The notes under the pieces are model-generated. The model was not told the origin of the DNA, ran no database searches, and worked only from the letters and a program-made list of their open reading frames with translations. From CAVRCA01 sp963719345 (GTDB taxonomy: Bacteria; Pseudomonadota; Alphaproteobacteria; Acetobacterales; Acetobacteraceae): a DNA stretch of 64,000 nt. A program made the translations under genes and the position numbers. The stretch is taken from assembly GCA_963719345.1 (NCBI GenBank), contig CAVRCA010000001.1, positions 1,364,001-1,428,000 on the forward strand. The letters are read 5' to 3'. Below are positions 17,694-24,916 of this stretch, piece after piece; the first letter of the stretch is position 1, and each line of letters begins with the position of its first letter.

Positions 17694-17974
17694 TCAGGCG
17701 GGTCCGCGTCCTCTCCGGCCTCTAGTCGGGCAAGCCAGCCATCCACCTCTTCCCCGGTGGCGTGGAGGCCCGTTGTCTCGTAATGTTCCCAAGCGGCCTG
17801 CGCGTCCGTTCGGAACTGCGCCTGCTGCTCCTCGCGTGCGACATACTGGGTGATCGCCTCGCCGATCAGTGAGGCTGCGCTTCGGCGGCTTGCATCTGCG
17901 AGCCGCTGCACGCGTGCCTGCATGTCGGCATCAAGTTCAATACTGGTGGTATGCTGCGAGGGCGAACCGGGCAC
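17681..17974 (-). CDS. ParD/CopG-like antitoxin
   Basis: 97 residues from GTG at 17974 with CAGGAG 8 bases upstream. Ribbon-helix-helix N-terminus (TSIELDADMQARVQRLADAS, then SAASLIGEAITQYV) and an acidic toxin-binding tail (TGEEVDGWLARLEAGEDAD). The IS5 end lies only 30 bases upstream of the start, so the native promoter has been displaced or replaced. Confidence 0.82.
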   Translation of the reverse strand: MPGSPSQHTTSIELDADMQARVQRLADASRRSAASLIGEAITQYVAREEQQAQFRTDAQAAWEHYETTGLHATGEEVDGWLARLEAGEDADPPECHR

Positions 17975-18004
17975 CGATCGATCTCCTGTCCCTCAAATGA
18001 CTTA

Positions 18005-18929
18005 GAGTCCGACTCTGAACTCATGTGCAACGAGCCATGCGCCGGATCAGCAGCATCGCGGATGCGGCGTAGAGGAAAGCGGTCGCGGACCCGACGGTGG
18101 TCTCGAAATCCTTGGCAAGCCGGCGGTTTCGGTTGAGCCAAGCGAAGCACCTCTCCACCACCCAGCGGCGCGGATGGACGGCGAAGCCGACCTGATCCGC
18201 TGGCTTGCGGACAATCTCAATGGCGATGCAGGTCGCGTCGGCCACGCGCTCGGCGGCGTAGGCAGAATCCGCGAAGGCGCGCTCGACGAACGGAAAGCTG
18301 CGGCGAGAGGCTGTCAGCAGCGGGATCGCGCCGTCCCGGTCTTGGACCGACGCAGGGTGGACCTGCAGCACCAGCGGCCTCCCGTCGGTGTCGACCATCG
18401 CGTGCCGCTTGCGGCCCAGCACCTTTTTGCCGGCGTCGTAGCCGCGCGGGCCGCCGGCCTCCGTGGTCTTGACGCTTTGGCTGTCGATGACGGCCGCACT
18501 CGGGCTCGCCTCGCGTCCGGCCCGCTCACGGTCGAGCATCACCAGGCAGTGCGTGACGGCCTCCCACACCCGGGCGCGCCGCCATGCTGCGAACCAGCCA
18601 TAGACCGTCTGCCGCGGCGGGAAACAGGGCGGCAGCATCCGCCACGCGACGCCGCCGCGCAGGACGTAGAAGATCGCATTGACGATCTCGCGCATCGGCC
18701 ACTCGGGCGGTCGTCCGGTGCCAGCAGGAGGCGGCAGAAGCGGCTCCAGCACCGTCCATTCGGCGTCGGTCAGGTCACTGGCGAAGCGGAGCTCGTCGCG
18801 CATATGCTGCGCGCGGGTGGTTGCGGTCCACATGGGCGTGCTCATCCAACTCGGTCTCGACAACCCGTTGGAATAGCAGCCTGCCGTAGCCACCCAACCC
18901 CCATTCCGCTAGCGTTCAGAGACAGCCTC
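18005..18929 (-). mobile_element. IS5-family (IS1031-type) insertion sequence, complete
   Basis: 925 bp. Imperfect terminal inverted repeats: GAGTCCGACTCTGAAC at 18005-18020 against GAGGCTGTCTCTGAAC read inward from 18929 (13 of 16 match). It is flanked by 3-bp target duplications TTA at 18002-18004 and 18930-18932, fitting the TNA target of the IS1031 group, first known from Acetobacter. One uninterrupted transposase gene fills it, so it may be active. Confidence 0.85.
18021..18833 (-). CDS. IS5-family DDE transposase
   Basis: 270 residues from ATG at 18833, which gives the family's MWTxTTR start; longer starts up to 18893 are possible within the element. Helix-turn-helix-like N-terminus with LTDAEWTVLEPLLPPPAG, then DDE acids at AAVIDSQSVKTTE, AFADSAYAAERVAD and WVVERCFAWLNRNRRLAKDF. 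The frame is intact. It is transcribed toward the ParD-like antitoxin gene. Confidence 0.93.
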   Translation of the reverse strand: MWTATTRAQHMRDELRFASDLTDAEWTVLEPLLPPPAGTGRPPEWPMREIVNAIFYVLRGGVAWRMLPPCFPPRQTVYGWFAAWRRARVWEAVTHCLVMLDRERAGREASPSAAVIDSQSVKTTEAGGPRGYDAGKKVLGRKRHAMVDTDGRPLVLQVHPASVQDRDGAIPLLTASRRSFPFVERAFADSAYAAERVADATCIAIEIVRKPADQVGFAVHPRRWVVERCFAWLNRNRRLAKDFETTVGSATAFLYAASAMLLIRRMARCT

Positions 18930-18968
18930 TTAGCAGCCGCAAGCCTGCTTGCCCAATCAATCGAGCAT

Positions 18969-19056
18969 CCGGCATCGCCGGCGACCGCCGCCGCCCGCAC
19001 CGGCTCGATCCGGCGCGCAAGCCCCGTCGCATCATCGGTCTCGACGATCATCCTGC
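18969..19056 (-). pseudogene. Duplicated 3'-end fragment of the ymdB gene
   Basis: On the minus strand this stretch encodes VETDDATGLARRIEPVRAAA, against VETDDATGLARRVEPVRMGG at the C-terminus of the intact metallophosphoesterase gene at 19848-20663. DNA identity is roughly 80-85% over 85 bases, same orientation, offset by 887 bases. Only the tail is present; it then runs into the IS5 element. Confidence 0.8.
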
Positions 19057-19126
19057 CGACGTTCGGCGGCGACCAGGAACAATCCCAGTGCCCAGCCCCA
19101 AGCCGCAGCGCCGCGAGAACCTGATG

Positions 19127-19140
19127 GTTTCGATTGAAAC
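19127..19140. repeat. Small dyad GTTTC-GATT-GAAAC before the orphan gene
   Basis: Perfect 5-bp arms with a 4-base loop, 28 bases upstream of the GTG of the 19168 gene. It may be an end or operator of a small element; a partner dyad GTTCC-N6-GGAAC occurs after the gene at 19795-19810. Confidence 0.35.
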
Positions 19141-19167
19141 GCGACGCGGGGCGTCGATACTGAACCC

Positions 19168-19767
19168 GTGATCCCGGCACCCCCGCAAACCGCGACCGAC
19201 CGCTTCGCCCTCATCCTCGGCGCGCTGTGCCGGGCGGTCGCCGCGCGGGGTGCGGACAAGCGAGGTTGCGGCGGCCTCGCGGCGGGGCCGGTGCTGGTCC
19301 TTTTGTGGACCCGGCTGCGGCGCATGGCCACCCGGTTTGCCGCTCTGGCAGCGCGGGTGCGCGCCGGCACCCTGCCCTCGCCGGCGCCCGCGGGCTATCG
19401 CGCCGCGTCGCGTCCGGCCTCGCCGCCGCCCCACCGCCTGCCGCGAGGCTTCGGCTGGCTGATCCGCCTGGCGCCGGAGGCGGCGTGCCACGGCAGCCAG
19501 TTGCGCCACCTGCTTTCCGACCCGGAGTTTTCGGCGCTGGTCTCGGCCGCGCCTGCGCTCCGCCGGGTGCTGCGGCCGCTTTGCCACATGCTGGGCATCG
19601 AGCCCGCACCTTCCCTGACGCCGCCCTCGCACATCGCCGACACCGAGAACGACACAGCCCGCGGTTCGGCGCCGCGCCTCAGTACGCCGGCGCAGCCCGC
19701 GCCCACGGGCAAGGCAGCCGGCGCGCACCGGCTTCTTCCTGGGCTCCGGCCGATTTCAGAAGCTTAA
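19168..19767 (+). CDS. Orphan basic/proline-rich protein, 199 residues (unrecognised)
   Basis: Starts at GTG 19168 with no good ribosome site. A hydrophobic, alanine-rich N-terminal half (LVLLWTRLRRMATRFAALAA) is followed by a basic proline-rich linker and a conserved-looking block GFGWLIRLAPEAACHGSQLR, then LLSDPEFSAL and LRRVLRPLCHMLG, and a low-complexity tail. I recall similar proteins as a lineage-limited family of unknown function in Acetobacteraceae, but this is memory, not a search. It is the only plus-strand gene of the islet and lies between two copies of the ymdB 3' end. Confidence 0.6.
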   Translation: MIPAPPQTATDRFALILGALCRAVAARGADKRGCGGLAAGPVLVLLWTRLRRMATRFAALAARVRAGTLPSPAPAGYRAASRPASPPPHRLPRGFGWLIRLAPEAACHGSQLRHLLSDPEFSALVSAAPALRRVLRPLCHMLGIEPAPSLTPPSHIADTENDTARGSAPRLSTPAQPAPTGKAAGAHRLLPGLRPISEA

Positions 19768-19847
19768 GGCGAGGCGCATGTGCGCGGCCAAATCGTTCCT
19801 GTATCGGAACTAGAACGCGGCAAACCCTTGTGAGTGAAGGAGCCAGG

Positions 19848-20663
19848 TCAGACCTCCGGCATCGCCGGCGACAGCCGTCCGCCCATGCGGACCGGCTCGA
19901 CGCGGCGCGCAAGCCCGGTCGCGTCGTCGGTCTCCACGAACACGCCGCACACCGTCGCCTCGCCCTCGGCCGGGGCCAGCCGCTCGCCCGGCAGCTTGCG
20001 CCAGAAACGGGTGGCGGCCCCCTCCTTGGCCATGCCGATCACGCTGTCGTAGTCGCCGCACATGCCGGCATCCGACATGAACGCGGTGCCGCCCGGCAGC
20101 ACCTGGTGGTCGGCCGAGGGGCAATGGGTGTGGGTGCCGACGACCAGCGACAGGCTGCCGTCGAACGAGTGGCCGTACGCCATTTTCTCGCTCGTCGCCT
20201 CGGCATGGAAATCGGCCACGATCGCCTGCACCGTGCCGCCCAGCCGGTATTTTCCGAGCAGTTCGGCGGTGCCGCGGAACGGGCAGTCGAGCGGGTCCAT
20301 GAACAGCCGCCCCATGGCGTTCAGCACCAGCGCCCGCCGGCCGCCGGGCACCTCGACCACCACGCTGCCGCCCCCGGGCGTGCCGGGCGGATAGTTGAGT
20401 GGGCGGATCAGGCGCGGCGTCTCGGCGATGAAGGGAATGATCTCGCGGCGGTCCCAGCTGTGGTTGCCAAGCGTGATCACGTCCGCTCCGGCCGCGAACA
20501 GCGCCGCCGCCATGTCCGGGGCGAGGCCGAACCCGTGCGAGGCGTTCTCCGCGTTGACCACGGCGAGGTCGATCGCCAGCCGCGCGCGCAGCAGCGGCAA
20601 TGTCGCGCCGACCGCCTCGCGGCCGGTGCGCCCGACCACGTCGCCCAGGAACAGGATGCGCAT
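19848..20663 (-). CDS. ymdB: YmdB-type metallophosphoesterase (TIGR00282)
   Basis: 271 residues. Calcineurin-like phosphoesterase; in Bacillus YmdB is a 2',3'-cyclic nucleotide phosphodiesterase. Metal-site motifs in order: MRILFLGDVVGRTGREAV, VNAENASHGFG, VITLGNHSWDRREI, VVDFHAEATSEKMAYGHSFD (read from AIVADFHAEATSEK), and VVGTHTHCPSADHQVLPGGT. Full length. It is 2 bases from the 5-FCL stop and probably co-transcribed. Its 3' end has a degenerate copy 887 bases away. Confidence 0.93.
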   Translation of the reverse strand: MRILFLGDVVGRTGREAVGATLPLLRARLAIDLAVVNAENASHGFGLAPDMAAALFAAGADVITLGNHSWDRREIIPFIAETPRLIRPLNYPPGTPGGGSVVVEVPGGRRALVLNAMGRLFMDPLDCPFRGTAELLGKYRLGGTVQAIVADFHAEATSEKMAYGHSFDGSLSLVVGTHTHCPSADHQVLPGGTAFMSDAGMCGDYDSVIGMAKEGAATRFWRKLPGERLAPAEGEATVCGVFVETDDATGLARRVEPVRMGGRLSPAMPEV

Positions 20664-20664
20664 C

Positions 20665-21263
20665 CTACGGTTCTATCCCACAGCAGATGATGCCGCGCTC
20701 GGTGGCCACGGCGGGGAGGCGCACATCATGCGGCCCGGCGGGCACCGCGTCCATTTCCTGGGCGGCGAAGGCACAGCCCAGCCGTCCGGCCCGCGGCAGC
20801 GCGGCGAGGGTGCGGTCGTAGTAGCCGCCTCCGTAGCCGAGCCGGTGGCCGCGGCGGTCGAAAGCCAGCAGAGGCACGAGAAGGAAATCGGGCACGCGCT
20901 CCGGGCCGGTCGGCCGGAGCGTGCCGAACGGCTCCGCTTCCATCGGCCCCTCCGGCCGCCAGAGCCGGAACGCGAGCGGCTGGCCGCGCGGCGGCGTGAC
21001 CGGCAGCACCACGTCGATGGCCCCGTTCGACCAGCGCGAGCAACAGCGGCAAAAGGTCGATCTCGCCAGCCAGCGGGAGAAAACCGGCAACCACCGCCCC
21101 GGGGGGGCGGCGCGGCACGCAGCACGTGCTCGGCAAGGCGCGCGCCCCAGGCCGGATCGCAGCCGGCCCGCGCCGCCCGTGCAGCGAGGCGCGCGGCCTG
21201 CTTGGCGGCGACGAGTTCAGGGGAGGGAAAGTGCGGAGCCGCCGTGGCCGTTGGCGTGTTCAT
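20665..21263 (-). CDS. 5-formyltetrahydrofolate cyclo-ligase (frame-disrupted twice)
   Basis: Converts 5-formyl-THF to 5,10-methenyl-THF using ATP. About 199 codons from ATG at 21263. N-terminal AAKQAARLAARAARAG, then in a second frame GAVVAGFLPLAGEIDLLPLL, then in a third GAIDVVLPVTPPRGQPLAFR, VPDFLLVPLLAFDRRGHRLG and the hallmark RLGYGGGYYDRTLA. The breaks fit one extra base in the G7/C7 run at 21101-21107 and one extra base near 21022. The position after zapA with a structured gap between is the classic zapA-6S RNA-5-FCL order. Confidence 0.88.
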
Positions 21264-21264
21264 C

Positions 21265-21400
21265 CTCCCAGAGCCTGCTGTTGCAGGTGGGCGCCGGATA
21301 CCGTGACCTGGGCCACGACAGAGCCAGCTCCCGAGGGGATGCTTACTGGCCCTGGGGATGTATTGCCTGACGCACCGGGCAGCCCCGCGCTCGGAACTTA
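21265..21400 (-). ncRNA. ssrS: Probable 6S RNA
   Basis: The 134-base gap between zapA and the 5-FCL gene is the standard place of 6S RNA, the RNA-polymerase-sequestering RNA. On the minus strand it holds a long hairpin: CAGGGCCAG pairs with CTGGCTCTG (one G-U) and inside it TCCC pairs with GGGA around a CTC loop. Near the 3' end CCTGC-AACA-GCAGG forms another stem. Assignment rests on synteny and structure; exact ends are guesses. Confidence 0.5.
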
Positions 21401-21739
21401 GGGATGCTCCAGGCCCGCTGCAATCTCTTCCGCCCGGCGGGCGAGCTTGCCCAGCCGCCGCCCGAGCTTGGGGTCCGCGCCGACGACGGGCGAGGCCTCG
21501 AGGCGGGCGACCTGCCGGCGTACCTCGTCGAACTCGCGCTTGCGGTCATGCAGTTCGTCGGCGAGCATCAGCGCGGCGAGCATGAGCAGGCGTGACTCGC
21601 CCAACGTGCCGGCGGCGGCTTTGATCTCGTCGACCCGGCGATCCACCTCGTCCGCCATCGCCTCGAGATGACGCTCCTGGCCGTCCTCGCAGCCCACCGG
21701 GTAGGAGTAGCCGTTGATGCGAATGGTCACCTGAGCCAT
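21398..21739 (-). CDS. zapA: Cell division protein ZapA
   Basis: 113 residues. Stabilises FtsZ protofilaments. N-terminal beta domain VTIRINGYSYPVGCEDGQE, then the helix HLEAMADEVDRRVDEIKAAA, SRLLMLAALMLADELHDRK and a long C-terminal coiled coil. Follows a small coiled-coil gene by 26 bases. Confidence 0.93.
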   Translation of the reverse strand: MAQVTIRINGYSYPVGCEDGQERHLEAMADEVDRRVDEIKAAAGTLGESRLLMLAALMLADELHDRKREFDEVRRQVARLEASPVVGADPKLGRRLGKLARRAEEIAAGLEHP

Positions 21740-21765
21740 CGAGGTATTCCTGCTTCGTGTTCAAT

Positions 21766-21975
21766 TCAGGCCAATTCGGCCAGCGCCGCCCGCAGCTTTG
21801 CTATCAGGTAATCGAGGCGGGCCGCTACCGCCGGAACCCGTGGATCATGGGGATGATCGGCTTCTCCGCCCCCAGCTTGATTCGCTTGATCGGCGAAAGC
21901 AAGCCGCGCAATTCGCTCCAACGCCGCTTCAAGGCGCTGGGCGGCAAGGTCCGGGTCCTCCGGCGCAGCACTCAT
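21766..21975 (-). CDS. Small coiled-coil protein upstream of zapA (hypothetical)
   Basis: 69 residues, MSAAPEDPDLAAQRLEAALE then a helical segment ending LDYLIAKLRAALAELA. Such short helical proteins (DUF4164-like) are often encoded just before zapA in alphaproteobacteria; the name is not certain. Probably one transcript with zapA. Confidence 0.65.
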   Translation of the reverse strand: MSAAPEDPDLAAQRLEAALERIARLAFADQANQAGGGEADHPHDPRVPAVAARLDYLIAKLRAALAELA

Positions 21976-22045
21976 TTTTGGGATCCCTCACGGCGTGCCG
22001 ATCCGGCCGCGCCACTCAAGACGAGTGGTGCCGCGGCCGTCAAGC

Positions 22046-22460
22046 ATGACTCCAAAGTCCCATCCGAGACTGGCGCCGGCCGTGATCGTCCACGGGCTCG
22101 ACGACGCCCAAGCCGCCCTGGCCGTGGGCCGGCCGGTGACGCTGCTCTCTGCACCCGGGGCGGCGCTCTACGCCGGCTGCCTCTGGTGGACGGCGCTGGT
22201 CGCCGAGGCGCGCGCCGGATCGCCGTCGGTGGAATCTTCCGACATTCTCGACTGCGCCGATGCACCCGGCCATGCGCTCGCGGCCATCCGCATCGGGCAG
22301 CCGGCGATCATCCTCGACGAGCAGGCGCCCGGGTTCGCCGCGGTGGCGGCGATCGCCGAGGCGCAGGGCTGCATGACTGCTGCGAGAGCGGCCCCCGGCA
22401 CTCGATCTGGGCGCGCCCGGCGCCCGCCGGCGGCTCGCCGGCTGGCTGGCGTCGGCGTGA
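22046..22460 (+). CDS. Conserved hypothetical protein (frame-disrupted once)
   Basis: About 138 codons from ATG at 22046 to TGA at 22458-22460. First frame: MTPKSHPRLAPAVIVHGLDD, then TLLSAPGAALYAGCLWWTAL, ILDCADAPGHALAAIRIGQP and AIAEAQGCM. After one extra base near 22376 it goes on as LLRERPPALDLGAPGARRRL and ends GWLASA. An alphaproteobacterial conserved protein of unknown role, with glycine-cysteine turns; no catalytic motif is recognised. Divergent from the zapA side. Confidence 0.65.
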
Positions 22461-22525
22461 CACCGGCGCGGATCTTGGGCTACCACCCGCCCGATCATCG
22501 ACCTGGTCGATCCAAGGAGGCGAGC

Positions 22526-22660
22526 GTGCAAGCCACCCAGACCGTGAGGACCATGCTCGGCTGGCATGAGAGCCTCGGCCGCACCACGTTCCAGCACCCC
22601 GAGAAGGGGGCGGTGCAGATGCTCGCCAAGATCACCGACATTTTCCAGGGCAAGGCCTGA
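22526..22660 (+). CDS. 44-residue conserved-looking small protein
   Basis: GTG at 22526 with an ideal AAGGAGG 5 bases upstream, ending TGA at 22658-22660. Sequence MQATQTVRTMLGWHESLGRT followed by TFQHPEKGAVQMLAKITDIF and QGKA. The strong ribosome site and position 9 bases before thiE make it a probable gene. No family recognised; a helical peptide. Confidence 0.6.
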   Translation: MQATQTVRTMLGWHESLGRTTFQHPEKGAVQMLAKITDIFQGKA

Positions 22661-22669
22661 CGGCCGCCG

Positions 22670-23320
22670 ATGGGCGATGCCGAAAGGGCGGGGTGCCGGC
22701 TCTACCTGATCACCCCGCCCGCCCTCGATCCGGCCGCGTTCCGCGACCCGTTCGCCGCGGCGCTCGATGCGGGCGACGTGGCGGCGGTGCAGCTCCGGCT
22801 CAAGGACGTCGATGACGACGCCTGGCGGCGGGCGATCGAGGTGCTGCGGCCGGTCGCGCAGTCGCGCGGGGTCGCGTTCCTGTTGAACGATCGCGCCGAC
22901 CTCGTGCCCGGGTCGGGCTGCGACGGCGTTCACGTCGGCCAGGACGACATGCCGGCCCGCGAGGCGCGGCGGCTGATCGGGCCGGACCTCACCCTCGGCG
23001 TGACGTGCCATGCGAGCCGCGACCTCGCCATGCAGGCGGGCGAGGACGGCGCCGATTACGTCGCCTTCGGCGCCTTCTTTCCGAGCGCCACGAAGGCGGT
23101 GGAGCGGCGTGCCGACCCGTCGATCCTCGCCTGGTGGTCGGAGCTGATGGAGCCGCCCTGCTGCGCCATCGGCGGCATCACCGCCGAGAACTGCGCCCCG
23201 CTGGTGCAGGCGGGCGCCGATTTCCTTGCCGTGGTCGGCGCGGTGTGGTTGCATCCCGCCGGGCCGGCGGCCGGCGTGCAGGCCCTCAACCGCGCTATCC
23301 GCGAAGCCGCGGAGCTCTGA
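22670..23320 (+). CDS. thiE: Thiamine phosphate synthase
   Basis: 216 residues, TIM barrel. Joins HMP-pyrophosphate and thiazole phosphate to thiamine monophosphate. Motifs: LYLITPPALDPAAF, VAAVQLRLKDVDD, FLLNDRADLVPGSGCDGVHV with GQDDMP, LGVTCHASRD, DYVAFGAFFPSATK and CAIGGITAENC. Phosphate loop and magnesium-binding aspartates are in place. No TPP riboswitch is seen upstream, and no other thi genes are near. Confidence 0.93.
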   Translation: MGDAERAGCRLYLITPPALDPAAFRDPFAAALDAGDVAAVQLRLKDVDDDAWRRAIEVLRPVAQSRGVAFLLNDRADLVPGSGCDGVHVGQDDMPAREARRLIGPDLTLGVTCHASRDLAMQAGEDGADYVAFGAFFPSATKAVERRADPSILAWWSELMEPPCCAIGGITAENCAPLVQAGADFLAVVGAVWLHPAGPAAGVQALNRAIREAAEL

Positions 23321-23401
23321 GCGGCGCGGTTGCCGCCGCCCGGCGAGGGGCGCATCCTCGCGGCTCAAAGCGCACGAAGCGCGATCGAGGGGAGAGCGGC
23401 G

Positions 23402-23983
23402 ATGGCACCCGACGGAGCGAGCACACCGGCCCGGTCAAACACGTTGGCGAAACTGCCGCTGCGGCTGCACCACCATGCCTACGTGGTGCGGGACCATGAG
23501 GCCAACCGGCAGTTCATCGAGGACGTGCTCGGCATCCCGCTGGTCGCGACCTGGTGCGAGAGCTACCGCAGCGCCCATCTCGGCCGCGAGATCCCGATGT
23601 GCCATACCTTCTTCGGCATGGCGGACGGCGGCGCGCTGGCGTTCTTCGGCTTTGCCGACGAGGAAGCCTATCAGGCCTGCATCGCCGAAAAACCGGCGCT
23701 GGTCCGCAACTTCGACCACGTCGCCTTCAAGGTCGAGGCGGATACCTACGACGAACTGATGCAGCGGCTGAACCGGGCCGGCGTGACGTTCCGCGAAACC
23801 GACCACGGCTATTGCCGGTCGGTGTACGCCACCTCACCCGACGGATTGGTCGTCGAGTTCACCGTCGATCCACCCGGGGTGGAGGAGATCGACGCCATCC
23901 GACGGGCCGATGCGCACAGCGAGCTTGCCCGCTGGATCGGCGGCGACCACCGGCCGAACAACGATCTGCGGCCGCACGGATAG
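23402..23983 (+). CDS. VOC (glyoxalase/dioxygenase fold) family protein
   Basis: 193 residues from ATG at 23402, preceded by GAGGGGAGAGCG. Two beta-alpha-beta-beta-beta modules: LRLHHHAYVVRDHEANRQFI and FDHVAFKVEADTYDELMQRL. Metal ligands are probably the histidine in HHAYV, the histidine in FDHVAF and the glutamate in DGLVVEFTVDPP. Substrate unknown; it may be a ring-cleaving dioxygenase or isomerase. Confidence 0.85.
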   Translation: MAPDGASTPARSNTLAKLPLRLHHHAYVVRDHEANRQFIEDVLGIPLVATWCESYRSAHLGREIPMCHTFFGMADGGALAFFGFADEEAYQACIAEKPALVRNFDHVAFKVEADTYDELMQRLNRAGVTFRETDHGYCRSVYATSPDGLVVEFTVDPPGVEEIDAIRRADAHSELARWIGGDHRPNNDLRPHG

Positions 23984-23986
23984 CTC

Positions 23987-24337
23987 CTACCCGCAGGCGT
24001 TGCCGCGCAGGGTGAACGAGCGCACCCGGCCCTCGACCACCTCGAACGTCGTCTCGCAGCCGTACCGCAGCACGGTCGGGGCAAAGCCCGGCCCGTACCA
24101 GCCGTAGCCATAGCCCCATCCGTACGGCCAGACCGGCGGCGGCACGTATTCGGTGCGCTGCTCGTCGTAGGCCAGGAACTTGATTCCGCCCGCCGTGTAG
24201 GTCCGGGTCGGCACGCCCATCGACTGCACCAGGGTCGCCTCGTCGGCGCCCACGAACCGCGACAGCACCTGCCGCCGGTCCGGCCCCAGCACGCAGCCGG
24301 CAAGCAACAGGAGAAGCAGCAGAGCGGGTCGACGCAT
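23987..24337 (-). CDS. Small outer-membrane-type lipoprotein
   Basis: 116 residues from ATG at 24337, with GGAG 6 bases upstream; a TTG four codons earlier is less likely. Signal peptide with lipobox LLLAGC (MRRPALLLLLLLAGCVLGP). The mature part has a Trp/Tyr/Gly-rich patch, WPYGWGYGYGWYGPG, and a C-terminal pair of cysteines (RYGCETTFEVV and GNACG) that could form a disulfide. Resembles SmpA/OmlA-like small lipoproteins in DEATLVQSMGVPTRTYTAGG. Converges with the VOC gene. Confidence 0.75.
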   Translation of the reverse strand: MRRPALLLLLLLAGCVLGPDRRQVLSRFVGADEATLVQSMGVPTRTYTAGGIKFLAYDEQRTEYVPPPVWPYGWGYGYGWYGPGFAPTVLRYGCETTFEVVEGRVRSFTLRGNACG

Positions 24338-24517
24338 CAGGAACTCCAAGGTCGCGACTTCAGCGGACAGCGCACCGTCAATGTTAACGCATGGCGTTGT
24401 TCGCCGTCGTGGGTAACGGCTGCGAATAAAACCACGCTGTCAGCAGTCTCCCTCATGCCGGCGGATAGAGCCGGTTGCACCGCCGGCGACGGCGGACGAC
24501 ACATCCAGGAGACCACC

Positions 24518-24784
24518 ATGAAGCCCCTTCTGATCGCGGCGCTGACGGCGTTCGTCCTCGCCACGCCCGCTCTTGCCCAATCCGAACAACATCCGACCGA
24601 TCGGTTGGTCGCTCATGCCGGCGCGACGGAACGCTACGAGGGCGGGACGGCTCTGCATCACGCGGCGACGCCGCAGCGGGCGCAGGCTCTGGCCCAGGCA
24701 GAGTCACCGAGCACCGGCGAGACGATGTATCGGCGACGCTATGCGAGCGAGCAGACCGGCGTGGACAACGGCCGCTCTGCCTGA
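24518..24784 (+). CDS. Small secreted protein (hypothetical)
   Basis: 88 residues from ATG at 24518 behind CCAGGAGACCACC. Sec signal peptide MKPLLIAALTAFVLATPALA with AxA cleavage. The mature chain of about 68 residues is polar, rich in Ala, His and Gln, with no recognised motif. Divergent from the lipoprotein gene. Confidence 0.65.
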   Translation: MKPLLIAALTAFVLATPALAQSEQHPTDRLVAHAGATERYEGGTALHHAATPQRAQALAQAESPSTGETMYRRRYASEQTGVDNGRSA

Positions 24785-24916
24785 CGGCGACAAACCTGGG
24801 AATGACGGATTGAAGGGCCGAACGGCTCTAACGTTTCGGACGAAACCGACCGAGCCGCAAATAAACCGACCCCGCTTCCGGTCACCCCAGTGCCGACAAT
24901 CCAGGGGAGCACGAGC

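Noticed and set aside
19127..19140. GTTTC...GAAAC as a possible CRISPR repeat
   Set aside because: Only one copy, no spaced array and no cas genes.
18842..19180. 112-codon minus-strand frame over the IS end and the ymdB copy
   Set aside because: It joins IS sequence, a gene-tail fragment and unrelated DNA; better explained as a duplicated fragment than as a gene.
23330..23401. Earlier start for the VOC protein
   Set aside because: The added residues are unlike the family and the ATG at 23402 has a good ribosome site.
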